From the NCBI RefSeq assembly GCF_024172095.1, contig NZ_JAMZDX010000002.1:124001-188000 (forward strand): 64,000 nt of DNA. Direction: 5' to 3'. Source of the DNA: Kitasatospora cinereorecta (GTDB taxonomy: Bacteria; Actinomycetota; Actinomycetes; Streptomycetales; Streptomycetaceae). The notes under the pieces are model-generated. The model searched no databases, was not told where the DNA came from, and saw only the letters and a program-made list of their open reading frames with translations. Each line of letters opens with the position of its first letter. Within the stretch, counting starts at the first letter, position 1. The translations under genes and the position numbers were made by a program. Positions 54,459 through 62,948 of this stretch are shown here, one piece after another.

Positions 54459-55586
54459 TCAGGATCCGACCGTGGCGGCAACAGGCCGTTTCGCCGGGTC
54501 GCCGAGCAGCTTGACGATCTCGTTGACGGCGGCGCGCCCGGCCCGGTTGGCGCCGATCGTCGACGCGGACGGGCCGTACCCCACCAGCTGGATGCGCGGG
54601 TCCGCGGCAGCACGGGTGCCCTCCACCCGGATCCCGCCGCCCGCCTCGCGCAGCCCGAGCGGGGCGAGGTGGGTGGTCTCGGCCCGGAAGCCGGTGGCCC
54701 AGACGATCGCGTCCACCGGCAGCTCCCGGTCGCCCCAGGCGACGCCGTGCTCGGTCAGCCGGTCGAACATCGGCCGGCGCTGCAGGACGCCGAGCGCCTG
54801 CGCCCTGCGGTAGGCGACGCTCGGGCCGAGCCCGGTCACGCTGACCACGCTGCGCACCGGCAGCCCCAGGCGTACCCGCTCCTCGACCCGGGCGACCGCC
54901 GCGCGGCCGAACTCCGGGGTGAACGGCCCCTCGTGGACGACCGGTTCGCTCCGGGTGACCCACACCGTCTCGGCCACCGCGCCCAGCTCCGAGAGCACCT
55001 GGATCGCCGAGGCGCCGCCACCGACCACCACCACGCGCTGCCCGGCGAAGGACTCCGGGCCGCGGTAGTCGGCGTAGTGCAGCTGCCGGCCGGCGAAGTG
55101 GCCGGGGTAGTGCGGGAGGAACGGCCTGGTCCACGTCCCGGTCGCGTTGATCAGCGCGCGCGCCACCCAGGTGCCCGCGTCCGACGCGATCCGCAGCCGG
55201 CCGTCCGGCAGCGAGGTGACGGCGCGCACCCGCACCGGGCGCACCACCGGCAGCGCGTGCCGGGCCTCGTACGCCGCGAAGTAGCCCGGCACCACCTCGC
55301 GCGCCGGGGCCTCGGGGTCGGGCTCGGGCAGCTCGAAGTCGGGCAGGTCGTGGAAGCCGTGCACGGTGGCCATCCGCAGGGACGGCGAACGGTGCGCCCA
55401 CGCCCCGCCGGGGGCGCGGTCGGCGTCCAGCACCACGAAGCCGCGGTACGGCTCGAAGCCGCGCCGCCGCAGGTGGTACGCGGCGGACAGCCCGGCCTGG
55501 CCGGCGCCGATCACCACCACGTCGACCTCGTGGACGGCGGACTCAGCCGTGTCGGCCGACTCGTTCGTTGCACCGTAAACAGTCAC
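54459..55586 (-). CDS. Flavin-containing monooxygenase-like oxidoreductase
   Basis: The 375-aa product has an FAD-binding GAGQAG (27-32), a second Rossmann motif VVVGGGASAIQVLSEL for NADPH, and WATGFRAETTHLAPL resembling the FATGY-type motif of class B flavoprotein monooxygenases. HGFHDLPDFELP is typical of actinobacterial members. It could oxygenate small nucleophilic substrates or act as a thioredoxin-reductase-like protein. GTG start at 55586. It converges on paaE with a 22-bp gap and is not part of the paa operon. Confidence 0.85.
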   Translation of the reverse strand: MTVYGATNESADTAESAVHEVDVVVIGAGQAGLSAAYHLRRRGFEPYRGFVVLDADRAPGGAWAHRSPSLRMATVHGFHDLPDFELPEPDPEAPAREVVPGYFAAYEARHALPVVRPVRVRAVTSLPDGRLRIASDAGTWVARALINATGTWTRPFLPHYPGHFAGRQLHYADYRGPESFAGQRVVVVGGGASAIQVLSELGAVAETVWVTRSEPVVHEGPFTPEFGRAAVARVEERVRLGLPVRSVVSVTGLGPSVAYRRAQALGVLQRRPMFDRLTEHGVAWGDRELPVDAIVWATGFRAETTHLAPLGLREAGGGIRVEGTRAAADPRIQLVGYGPSASTIGANRAGRAAVNEIVKLLGDPAKRPVAATVGS

Positions 55587-55634
55587 GCTGGTGAAACATC
55601 TCGGCCGGGCGCGGTGTTCCCGGGCCTGACCCGG

Positions 55635-56480
55635 TCAGCGGCGCGCCGCCGCGGCCGCCCGCACCAGGCGCTCGGCCGCCTCCGGGTGGTGGCCGAGGAA
55701 GAGCCGCGGCTCGGTCAGCTCCAGCTCGATCAGGACCGGCGCGCCGTCGGCCGTGCGCACCAGGTCCACCCGGGCGTACAGCAACGCGTCCCGCTCCGGG
55801 ACCGCCGCCAGCACCTGCTCGGCCAGCGCCAGCTGGTCGGCCGCCGGCTCCCGGGCGACGTCCTCGAACGTGGTGCGCCCGACCAGCATCGGACCGCGCC
55901 GCACCGCGTGGCTGAACCGCCCGCCGAGGAACAGCAGCGAGGTCTCACCCTCCTCCTCCACCATCGGCAGGTACGGCTGCACCATGGCCGTGCGCCCCGC
56001 GTCGGTCAGCGCCTTCACGTGCGCCACCGCCTCGGCCCGGTCGGTGGTGCGCACGGTGTCCCGGGCGCCGGAGGAGACGGTGGGCTTCACCACCAGCTCC
56101 GGCCACGGCGCCGCGTCCGCCGACAGCTCCCCGCCCGGCGCCACCCACACCGTCGGCACCACCGCGACACCGGCCTCGGCCAGCTCCCACAGGTACGTCT
56201 TGTCGGTGTTGTGCTCCAGCACCGGCGCCGGGTTGGCCAGCACGGTCAGCGCGGAGACCCGGCGGGCCCAGGCGAGGAACTCCTCGCGCCGCGCGATGTA
56301 GTCCCATGGGCTGCGGACCAGGGCCAGCCCGAAGCGGCTCCAGTCCACCGCCGGGTCCGCCCAGTCCACCGCCTCGGCCGGGACCCCGAGGCGGGCGAAG
56401 GTCGCCAGCGCGAGCTCCAGGTCCGGATCCCGGACCTCGGGGTGGCCGCAGGTCACGTACGCGACGGGCTCGGTGCTCAA
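55635..56480 (-). CDS. ATP-grasp-domain protein
   Basis: The 281-aa product resembles actinobacterial ATP-grasp enzymes related to prokaryotic glutathione synthetase and RimK. Features are ALVRSPWDYIARREEFLAWA, EHNTDKTYLWELAEAG, ELVVKPTVSSGARDT (ATP lysine) and VLIELELTEPRLFLGHHPEA (metal-binding Glu/Asn-type end). It would ligate an amine to a carboxylate using ATP; the substrates are not known. The start is a TTG at 56480 supported by CAGGAG eight to ten nt upstream. It stands alone in the minus direction behind the flavoprotein gene. Confidence 0.78.
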   Translation of the reverse strand: MSTEPVAYVTCGHPEVRDPDLELALATFARLGVPAEAVDWADPAVDWSRFGLALVRSPWDYIARREEFLAWARRVSALTVLANPAPVLEHNTDKTYLWELAEAGVAVVPTVWVAPGGELSADAAPWPELVVKPTVSSGARDTVRTTDRAEAVAHVKALTDAGRTAMVQPYLPMVEEEGETSLLFLGGRFSHAVRRGPMLVGRTTFEDVAREPAADQLALAEQVLAAVPERDALLYARVDLVRTADGAPVLIELELTEPRLFLGHHPEAAERLVRAAAAARR

Positions 56481-56580
56481 CTCGGCTCCTGACGGTGGTT
56501 CGTGGTCGTCAGGGGCCGAGCCTGGTACCGGCCCGAAGGCCTGTCAACCGGTTATCCGACCAGGTCGGCCCGGGAGCGGG

Positions 56581-56952
56581 TCAGCCGATCGGAGCGATCA
56601 CCGCGGCGGTCCCGTACGCGCAGATCTCCGTACCCAGATCCGCGGCCTCGGTGACGTCGAAGCGCATCATCAGCACCGCGTTGCCCCCGCGCGAGCGGGT
56701 CTGCTCCACCAACCGCTCCATCGCCTGGTTGCGGCTCTCCACCAGCGTCTTCGTCAAACCCTTCAGCTCACCCCCGAGCATCGACTTGAAACCCGCGCCG
56801 ATCTGCGTGCCCAGGTGCCGGCTGCGCACCGTCAGCCCGAACACCTCGCCGATCACCCGCTCCACCCGGTGCCCGGGAACGTCGTTGGTGGTGACCACCA
56901 GCACACTGTCGTCGGGTCGCTGCCCGCCGCCGAAGTCGTCGAGATTGCTCAT
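56581..56952 (-). CDS. YbjQ/UPF0145 family protein
   Basis: The 123-aa product matches the YbjQ-type putative heavy-metal-binding family: VLVVTTNDVPGHRVERVIGEVFGLTVRSRH and NAVLMMRFDVTEAADLGTEICAYGTAAVI. The family forms pentameric barrels but has no agreed function. The ATG at 56952 gives MSNLDDFGGG; the longer frame upstream lacks similarity. It is divergent from the acidic protein gene at 57056. Confidence 0.9.
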   Translation of the reverse strand: MSNLDDFGGGQRPDDSVLVVTTNDVPGHRVERVIGEVFGLTVRSRHLGTQIGAGFKSMLGGELKGLTKTLVESRNQAMERLVEQTRSRGGNAVLMMRFDVTEAADLGTEICAYGTAAVIAPIG

Positions 56953-57055
56953 GGCCACCACCCTGGCCGACCGGGGGCGCCCGAGCGGCGCTGGCGCGCC
57001 GAAGAAGGTGGGACGCACCGGTGATCCGGGGGCGCCGGAGCCGTACTGTAGGCGC

Positions 57056-57976
57056 ATGGGCGAGCGAAGCGATCATCCACAGGGGCCGGGCGCGGCGGAG
57101 GACTCCGGTGCGCAGGAGATCGAGGCGACCGTGGTGCTCGGAATCCGGATCACCGACTGGCCGGCGCTGCGCGCCGCCGCCGTCGCGGCCGTCGAGGAGC
57201 TGGACTTCGGCGGGATCGATCCCGTCGGCCAGCGCGAGGAACTGCTGCGCGAGGTCGCCGAGGACCCCAACGCGGCACTCGGCGCGCTGCTCCACCCGGA
57301 CCGGCTGATCGCCGCGATCCCGGGCATCGAGGCGCTCGGCGGCACGCTGGAGATCAGCGTCACCGACGACTTCGCGCCGGACTTCGCCGACCTCTTCCCG
57401 CTCGACGGCGAGGACGGCGACGGCGGCGACTGGACCCTCACCCCGCGCACCGCCTGCCTGCTGCACACCCAGCTGGTCGGCCTGGCCGACGCCGCCTACG
57501 ACGACCTCGACGAACACGGCGAGGACCCGGTCGTCGACGAGGACGAGGCCGACTGGACCGTCTTCGGCCGCCTCCCGCGCCGCACCTGGGGCATGCACCG
57601 CACCTGGCGCCGCGCGCTGGCCCGCACCTTCGACGACCTCGCCGACGACCTCGCCCTCGGCGAGTGGCCGCTGCCGCGCTGCCCCGCTGAGGAACTGGCG
57701 CTGCGCTTCGCCCTCGCCGACGCCAGAGCCCTGCTCGGCGCCCAGCCCGAGTCCGTCGCCGACATGATGGGCGACCTCCCCGCCGACCTGTACGACTACG
57801 ACTGGGACGGCTGCGCGGACGAACTGTTCGGCGTCTACGGCCCCGACGACGGCGACCCCGAGCTGACCACCGCCGAACGGATCGACCAACTCCTCGCCGC
57901 CACCCACCCCGAGGGCTGGTTCCTGGCCTACGACGACGCCGAGGAGCGCGATCCCGGGCGCGGCTACCGCCGCTGA
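57056..57976 (+). CDS. Acidic conserved hypothetical protein
   Basis: The 306-aa product begins MGERSDHPQGPG and is strongly acidic, with many Asp/Glu clusters such as PLDGEDGDGGDW, EDPVVDEDEADW and YDYDWDGCADELFG. Some helical amphipathic stretches (WPALRAAAVAAVEEL, FDDLADDLALGEW) suggest a soluble folded core. There is no signal or membrane segment. I do not recognise the family. It is followed 31 bp later by the PTH2-like gene on the same strand, so the two may be co-transcribed. Confidence 0.72.
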   Translation: MGERSDHPQGPGAAEDSGAQEIEATVVLGIRITDWPALRAAAVAAVEELDFGGIDPVGQREELLREVAEDPNAALGALLHPDRLIAAIPGIEALGGTLEISVTDDFAPDFADLFPLDGEDGDGGDWTLTPRTACLLHTQLVGLADAAYDDLDEHGEDPVVDEDEADWTVFGRLPRRTWGMHRTWRRALARTFDDLADDLALGEWPLPRCPAEELALRFALADARALLGAQPESVADMMGDLPADLYDYDWDGCADELFGVYGPDDGDPELTTAERIDQLLAATHPEGWFLAYDDAEERDPGRGYRR

Positions 57977-58007
57977 CCGGCCCGTCGGGGGCTGGCATCC
58001 TGGTGGG

Positions 58008-58718
58008 GTGAGTTCACCCTTCGAAGATCCGTCCGCCGCACCGGCCCCCGACTCCCGCGACGCCCGGGAGCAGTACGTGCTCCCGCTGGTGGTGCGCCTC
58101 GAGCGGGCCACCCCGCCGGCCCGCACCGACGCGCTGGAGACCTCCGCCCGCGCGGTGCTCACGCTGCTCGCCGACCCCCGGGTCACCGACGACGGCGGCG
58201 AGTGGGCCGAGCGGGTCGCCGCCTGGGAGGACGCCCGGATCCGCAAGGTGGTCCGGCGGGCGCGCGGCGGCGAATGGCGCAAGGCCGGTGAACTGCCCGG
58301 CGTCACCGTCACCGGGGTGGGTGCCGAGGTGCGGGTCTTCCCGCCGGTGCCGCTGGACGGCTGGCCCAAGGAACTGGCCAAGCTCCAGGTCTCCGGCACC
58401 GAACTGGACGACCCCGCCGAGCCCGGCCCCGCCCCGGCCGGCGTCCCGGTGCTCTGGCTCAACCCCGAGATCGAGATGAGCGCCGGCAAGACCATGGCCC
58501 AGACCGGGCACGCCGCCCAGCTCGCCTGGTGGCGGCTGGACGACGCACAGCGCAAGGAGTGGGCCGACGCCGGCTTCCCGCTCGCCGTCCGCACCGCCAC
58601 GCCCGCCGCCTGGGCCGAGCTGACCGCCGGCGACCTCCCGCTCGTCCGCGACGCCGGCTTCACCGAGATCGCCCCCGGCAGCTGCACGGTCGTCGCGGAC
58701 CATCCTGCGCTGCGGTAA
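58008..58718 (+). CDS. Peptidyl-tRNA hydrolase 2 (PTH2)-like protein
   Basis: The 236-aa product has the PTH2 signature late in the chain: LNPEIEMSAGKTMAQTGHAAQLAWW (about 150-174), with Lys and Gly positions as in archaeal/eukaryotic PTH2. The first 140 residues are an additional domain of unknown function. It should bind the peptidyl-tRNA acceptor, but bacterial housekeeping PTH1 normally does this job, so the role may differ. GTG 58008 start. It ends just before a stem-loop element shared with 4467-4540. Confidence 0.8.
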   Translation: MSSPFEDPSAAPAPDSRDAREQYVLPLVVRLERATPPARTDALETSARAVLTLLADPRVTDDGGEWAERVAAWEDARIRKVVRRARGGEWRKAGELPGVTVTGVGAEVRVFPPVPLDGWPKELAKLQVSGTELDDPAEPGPAPAGVPVLWLNPEIEMSAGKTMAQTGHAAQLAWWRLDDAQRKEWADAGFPLAVRTATPAAWAELTAGDLPLVRDAGFTEIAPGSCTVVADHPALR

Positions 58719-58726
58719 TCGCTGAC

Positions 58727-58802
58727 AGGGGTGCGAGGGACTGCGCGCCCGGCTGGCGGCCTGCGTCAGCTGTTGGCCGGGCGCGCAGTTCCACGTGCCC
58801 CT
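58727..58802. repeat. Stem-loop element related to the one at 4467
   Basis: Arms at 58727-58753 and 58776-58802 match at 23 of 27 positions. The core GGGACTGCGCGCCC resembles the perfect repeat at 4467-4540. It lies between convergent genes and could terminate both. The last codons and stop of the EamA transporter gene (58766) fall inside it. Confidence 0.82.
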
Positions 58803-59734
58803 GAAACCCCGATGGCGGTGCGCGCTTCGGCCAACGCCAACCCGCTCACGGACGCCAGCAGTACGGCCGCGCCGATCAGTGTCGCAGGCGTCGGCCTCTC
58901 GCCGAGCAGCGCGACCGCGATCACCGTCGCACTGACCGGCTCGATCAGCGCGATCACCGAGGCGGTGGCGGCCCGCACCACCGCGGCGCCCGCGAAGTAC
59001 AGCGCGTACGCGAGCGCGGTCGGCACCGACGCCAGGTAGCCGAGCAGCGCCAGCGTCCGGCCGAGTTCGGCCCCGGCCGGCCACAGGCCCTCGGAGAGCG
59101 CGAACGGCAGCAGGCACACCGCGCAGATCCCGAACGAGCAGAGCGTGGTGAGGTACGCGCTCTCGGCCTGCCCGCCGCGGCCGAGGTGCCGGGTGTACAG
59201 GGTGATGCAGGCGTACCCGGCAGCCGAGGCGAGTGCCCAGCCGATCCCGACCGGGCGGACCTCCCCGCTGCCGCCGTCACCGAGCACCAGCACGGCGAGG
59301 CCCGTGAGCGCCCCGGTCACCGCGACGGCGCCGGCCGCCCCGAGCCGCTCGCCCATCAGCAGCCGGGCGCCGAGCGCGACCAGCACCGGCGCCGCGCCGA
59401 GGGTGACCACGGTGGCGACGGCGAGTCCGGTCTCCCGGACGGCGAGGAAGTAGGCGGCCTGGAAGAGCGTCAGGCCCAGGCCGTTGACCAGGAAACGGCC
59501 CAGGCGGCGCCGGGTGAGCGGGCCCGAGCGGACGGGTGTGCCGCCGACGGCCCGGGCGGCGAGCAGCAGCAGGACGCCGCCGGCCGATCGCCAGAAGGTG
59601 AGGGCCATCGGGCCCAGGCCGCTGCGGCCGTAGAGCAGTGCGGCGGCGGCGCCGGCCGTGCCCCAGGCGGTGGCGGCGGCGGTGATGTACAGCAGCCCCC
59701 GCCCGACGGGCAGGGCGGTACGGGAAACGGACAT
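58766..59734 (-). CDS. EamA-family (DMT) transporter
   Basis: The 322-aa product has ten hydrophobic segments in two EamA halves, for example [61 protein letters not shown] and [30 protein letters not shown], with the EP/GE motif of the second half. Family members export amino acids or other metabolites. The C-terminal GTARPANS is encoded within the stem-loop at 58727-58802. The ATG at 59734 lies 23 nt after a U-rich intrinsic terminator, so expression appears to be set by read-through of an attenuator. Confidence 0.9.
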   Translation of the reverse strand: MSVSRTALPVGRGLLYITAAATAWGTAGAAAALLYGRSGLGPMALTFWRSAGGVLLLLAARAVGGTPVRSGPLTRRRLGRFLVNGLGLTLFQAAYFLAVRETGLAVATVVTLGAAPVLVALGARLLMGERLGAAGAVAVTGALTGLAVLVLGDGGSGEVRPVGIGWALASAAGYACITLYTRHLGRGGQAESAYLTTLCSFGICAVCLLPFALSEGLWPAGAELGRTLALLGYLASVPTALAYALYFAGAAVVRAATASVIALIEPVSATVIAVALLGERPTPATLIGAAVLLASVSGLALAEARTAIGVSGARGTARPANS

Positions 59735-59756
59735 GCGGGTTCTCCCACAGGGACGG

Positions 59757-59797
59757 AAAAAGCCGGTCGTGTGATCCCGTGTGCGGGTACGACCGGC
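59757..59797 (-). terminator. Intrinsic terminator in the EamA leader (attenuator)
   Basis: On the minus strand GCCGGTCGT (59797-59789) pairs perfectly with ACGACCGGC (59770-59762), with a nested CCCG/CGGG inner stem, followed directly by five U residues (59761-59757). A hairpin with a U-tract is rare in this genome and sits just before the transporter start. Confidence 0.85.
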
Positions 59798-59798
59798 C

Positions 59799-59826
59799 GA
59801 CCCCGGGGCCTCGCGGGCCCGGGGTC
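59799..59826 (-). promoter_or_regulatory. Second hairpin of the EamA leader
   Basis: GACCCCGGGCCC-type arms at 59826-59815 and 59810-59799 (11 of 12 positions paired) form a hairpin between the leader ORF and the terminator. Its 3' arm abuts the terminator stem, so alternative pairing is possible. Confidence 0.6.
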
Positions 59827-59850
59827 CGTGTCTGGTGGCCTGTCGCCCGC

Positions 59851-59886
59851 CTAGGCGGCGGGCGGCGGCAGAACGCCGAGGTGCAT
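59851..59886 (-). CDS. Leader peptide of the EamA gene, 11 aa
   Basis: ATG 59886 opens [11 protein letters not shown] followed by TAG. A -10-like TAGGGT (59898-59893) lies 6 nt before the ATG, so the mRNA is probably leaderless and starts at this ORF. The three successive prolines are a classic ribosome-stalling sequence. The palindrome CCGCCTAGGCGG (59847-59858) overlaps the end of the ORF. The ORF precedes the hairpins of the attenuator. Confidence 0.62.
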   Translation of the reverse strand: MHLGVLPPPAA

Positions 59887-60019
59887 GGGCCCACCCTACC
59901 GGAGCCCGAAATTCCGCCCGACCGTCCTTCTCTCGACTGTCCTGGTGGCGCAGCGCGTACAGGCCGGCCAGGTCGGGGAGGTGGACGGCCACCTCGGGGT
60001 GCGGGCCGGGAAGATCCGC

Positions 60020-61078
60020 TCAGGCCGGGTAGGCGTGGGTCTGGGCGGCCTTGACGGCAGCCCAGACCTCGACGCCCGGTGCCAGGTCGAGTTCGGCGGC
60101 GGCCGCCGGGGTGAGGTCGGCGGCCAGCGGCAGCGGTCCGGTCAGGTCGACCCGGACCTGGTCGCCGTGCAGGTCGAGGCCGGCCACGGTGAGCGGCCAG
60201 ACGTTGCGGGCGCTGCCGTCCGGGCGGTGGCGGTGCAGGGTGACGGCGGCCGGCGGGAAGGCGACGAAGGCCGGTCCGCTGATCTCCTCGCTGGTGAACA
60301 GCTCCTGCCCGTCGGGGAGTTCGACCCGGTGGCCGGCGGCGGTGCCGCGGTACAGGTTGAGGCCGACCAGCCGGGCGATGTAGTCGGTGCGCGGCCGCCG
60401 GGAGATCTCGGACGGCGTGCCGGACTGGACCGTCCGGCCGTCCTCGATCACCACCAGCCGGTCGGCCAGCACCATGGCGTCCAGCGGGTCGTGCGTGACC
60501 AGGATCGCCACCGCCTCGAACTCGGCGAGGTGGCGCCGCAGTTGTGCCCGGACGTCCAGCCGGGTCCGGGCGTCCAGCGCCGCCAGCGGTTCGTCCAGCA
60601 GCAGCAGCCGGGGGCGGACCGCCAGCGCGCGGGCGAGCGCGACCCGCTGCGCCTGGCCGCCGGAGAGGCTGCCGGGGCGGGCCGCGGCGTGCTCGGCCAG
60701 GCCCATCCGCTCCAGCCAGGGCAGCGCCAGGGCGCGGGCCTCGCGCCGGCGGTGGCCCCGGCAGCGCAGGCCGAAGGCGACGTTGTCCAGCGCGCTGAGG
60801 TGCGGGAAGAGCAGGTAGTCCTGGAACACCACGCCGACCGGCCGCTGCTCGGCGGGCGTGTGCACCCCGGCGGCCGGATCCTCCAGCATGGCACCGTCCA
60901 GGCGCAGATGGCCGTCGGTCAGCGGCAGCAGCCCGGCCAGTGCGCGCAGGGCGGTGGACTTGCCGGCGCCGTTCGGGCCGAGCAGGGCGACCACCTCGCC
61001 GGGCGCCGCGTCGAGCGGCAGGTCGAGGCTGAAGGCGGCGCGGTCGACCCGCAGCAGGGCGTCGAGGGCGGTGGTCAT
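60020..61078 (-). CDS. modC: Molybdate ABC transporter ATP-binding protein
   Basis: The 352-aa product is the ATPase of the molybdate importer. Walker A LLGPNGAGKST (32-42), signature LSGGQAQRVALARA, Walker B LLLLDEPLAALD and H-loop ILVTHDPLDAM are complete. A C-terminal TOBE/Mop-like domain (FTSEEISGPAFVAFPPAAVTL onward) would bind molybdate or oxyanions. ATG 61078 is 23 bp after the modB stop. It is the last gene of modABC. Confidence 0.92.
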   Translation of the reverse strand: MTTALDALLRVDRAAFSLDLPLDAAPGEVVALLGPNGAGKSTALRALAGLLPLTDGHLRLDGAMLEDPAAGVHTPAEQRPVGVVFQDYLLFPHLSALDNVAFGLRCRGHRRREARALALPWLERMGLAEHAAARPGSLSGGQAQRVALARALAVRPRLLLLDEPLAALDARTRLDVRAQLRRHLAEFEAVAILVTHDPLDAMVLADRLVVIEDGRTVQSGTPSEISRRPRTDYIARLVGLNLYRGTAAGHRVELPDGQELFTSEEISGPAFVAFPPAAVTLHRHRPDGSARNVWPLTVAGLDLHGDQVRVDLTGPLPLAADLTPAAAAELDLAPGVEVWAAVKAAQTHAYPA

Positions 61079-61101
61079 CGGAGGTCCCCCAGCCGGGGCG
61101 G

Positions 61102-61935
61102 TCACGGCGCCGACAGCCAGCGGTCGCGCAGGCCCGCCAGGACGGCGACGGAGACCGCCAGCAGCACCAGGCTGAGCGCGATCGCCGCCTCCGGGTCGGA
61201 CTCCATCGCCAGGTAGACGGCGAGCGGCATGGTCTGGGTCCGGCCCGGGAAGTTGCCGGCGAAGGTGATGGTGGCGCCGAACTCGCCGAGCGCCCGGGCC
61301 CAGGCGAGCACCGCGCCGGCCCCGATGCCGGGCGCCACCAGCGGCAGGGTGACCCGCCGGAAGGCGGTCAGCCGGGAGGCGCCGAGCGTGGCGGCGGCCT
61401 CCTCGTACCGCGGGTCGGCCGCCCGCAGCGCCCCCTCCACGCTGATCACCAGGAACGGCATGGCGACGAACGCCTCGGCGAGCACCACCCCGGGGGTGGT
61501 GAACGGCAGGGTCAGGCCGAAGGCCGAGTCCAGCCAGCGGCCGACGATCCCGTTGCGGCCGAGCACCAGCAGCAGCGCCACGCCGCCCACCACCGGCGGC
61601 AGCACCAGCGGCAGGGTCACCAGCGCCCGGATGAACCGGCGGCCGGGGAAGGTGGTCCGGGCCAGCAGCCAGGCCAGCGGCACTCCCAGCACCAGGGAGA
61701 CCGCGGTGGCGGCCGTGGCGCTGATCAGCGAGAGCTTCAGCGCCTGCCAGACCTCGGGGCTGGACAGCTGCTCGGGCAGCGCGCTCCACGGCGCGCGGAC
61801 CAGCAGCCCGACCAGCGGGAGGACCAGGAAGGCGAGGCCCAGCAGCGCGGGCAGCAGCAGCGCGTACGGGATGCGCTGCCGCTGCCGGCGCCGGCGGGCC
61901 GATCTGGCGGGGGCGGGCGGTGCGGTGACGGTCAC
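61102..61935 (-). CDS. modB: Molybdate ABC transporter permease
   Basis: The 277-aa product is the membrane permease with six helices starting PYALLLPALLGLAFLVLPL and the EAA coupling loop DPRYEEAAATLGASRLTAFRRVTLP. SLVLGVPLAWLLARTTFPG and LGEFGATITFAGNFPGRTQT are diagnostic of ModB. GTG 61935 overlaps the modA stop (GTGA). It works as a homodimer with ModC. Confidence 0.93.
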   Translation of the reverse strand: MTVTAPPAPARSARRRRQRQRIPYALLLPALLGLAFLVLPLVGLLVRAPWSALPEQLSSPEVWQALKLSLISATAATAVSLVLGVPLAWLLARTTFPGRRFIRALVTLPLVLPPVVGGVALLLVLGRNGIVGRWLDSAFGLTLPFTTPGVVLAEAFVAMPFLVISVEGALRAADPRYEEAAATLGASRLTAFRRVTLPLVAPGIGAGAVLAWARALGEFGATITFAGNFPGRTQTMPLAVYLAMESDPEAAIALSLVLLAVSVAVLAGLRDRWLSAP

Positions 61936-62741
61936 GGAGCCTGGAAGCCGGCCTCGGTGAGCACCTTGCGGGCGTCGGCGGACTGGATGTACGCGACGAA
62001 GGCGGCGGCGCCGTCGGCGTTGGCGGCCTTGGCGAGCGCGGTGATCGGGTAGTCGTTCACGGCCTTGGCGGCCTCGGGGAAGTCCACACCGTCGATCTTC
62101 GCAGCATCGGCCTTCACATCGGTCCGGTACACCAGCGACGCGTCCACCTCGCCGAGCTCGACCTTGGTGAGGGCGCCCTTGACGTCCTGCTCCAGGGTGA
62201 CCGGGGTGAGGTTCACGCCGGCGGCCGTCAGCGCGGTGACCGCCGCGGCGCCGCACGGCACCTCCTTGGCGCACAGCGCGGTCTTCACACCGGTGAGGTC
62301 CTTCAGCCCGGCGATGTGCTTGGGGTTGCCCTTGGGGACGGCGATCTCCAGGGTGTTGCGGACGAACACCTTGGGGTCGCCGGTCGCCGCCTTGGCGTCG
62401 GTGACCGTCTTCATGGTGGCCGGGCTGGCTGCGGCGAACACGTCGGCCGGGGCGCCGCCGACGATCGACTGCGCCAGGGCCGAGCTGCCGCCGAAGTTGA
62501 AGGTGACCTTGACGCCGGGGTTGGCGGCCTCGAACTTCTTGCCGAGGTCGGTGAACGACTCCTTGAGCGAGGCGGCCGCGAAGACCGTGACGGTGCCGCT
62601 CGGCTTGGGCGCCGAGGACGCCGAACCGGAGGCCGCGGGCTTGGCGGAGTCGCCGCCGGCGGAGCTCGCGCAGGCGGTGAGGCCGGCCGCGAGGGCGAGG
62701 ACGGCGGCGGTGGCGGCGGTACGGCGTCTGACGGTGCTCAT
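61932..62741 (-). CDS. modA: Molybdate-binding lipoprotein
   Basis: The 269-aa product has a lipoprotein signal with lipobox AAGLTACASS and a ModA-type binding domain: VTVFAAASLKESFTDLGKKFE, VTFNFGGSSALAQSIVGGAPADVFAAAS and YRTDVKADAAKIDG. It captures molybdate or tungstate. ATG 62741 follows AGGAACCCGC. On the minus strand TATGAT (62777-62772) is a good -10 with only a weak TTTTCC -35 17 bp upstream. It is the first gene of modABC. Confidence 0.93.
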   Translation of the reverse strand: MSTVRRRTAATAAVLALAAGLTACASSAGGDSAKPAASGSASSAPKPSGTVTVFAAASLKESFTDLGKKFEAANPGVKVTFNFGGSSALAQSIVGGAPADVFAAASPATMKTVTDAKAATGDPKVFVRNTLEIAVPKGNPKHIAGLKDLTGVKTALCAKEVPCGAAAVTALTAAGVNLTPVTLEQDVKGALTKVELGEVDASLVYRTDVKADAAKIDGVDFPEAAKAVNDYPITALAKAANADGAAAFVAYIQSADARKVLTEAGFQAP

Positions 62742-62856
62742 GCGGGTTCCTGTTCTGCGAGGACAACGGCGATCATAGTGCCGCATCTGCGGTCGGAAAA
62801 TCCGCTGTTTCATCGCACAGGCGAGGGGGTGCGGCCCTGTGTGCCCGCATGTGCGA

Positions 62857-62884
62857 TGGCTCAACCGGAATGGCTCAACCGGAA
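62857..62884. repeat. 14-bp tandem duplication upstream of modA and the RNA ligase gene
   Basis: TGGCTCAACCGGAA occurs twice in direct tandem (62857-62870, 62871-62884) in the divergent promoter region. It may be a local duplication or a pair of protein sites. Confidence 0.75.
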
Positions 62885-62948
62885 AAGCGATGGCCCGCGT
62901 GGATCGATACCCGCCAGAGTGTCCGGAACACCGAGGAACGGGGGAGAC

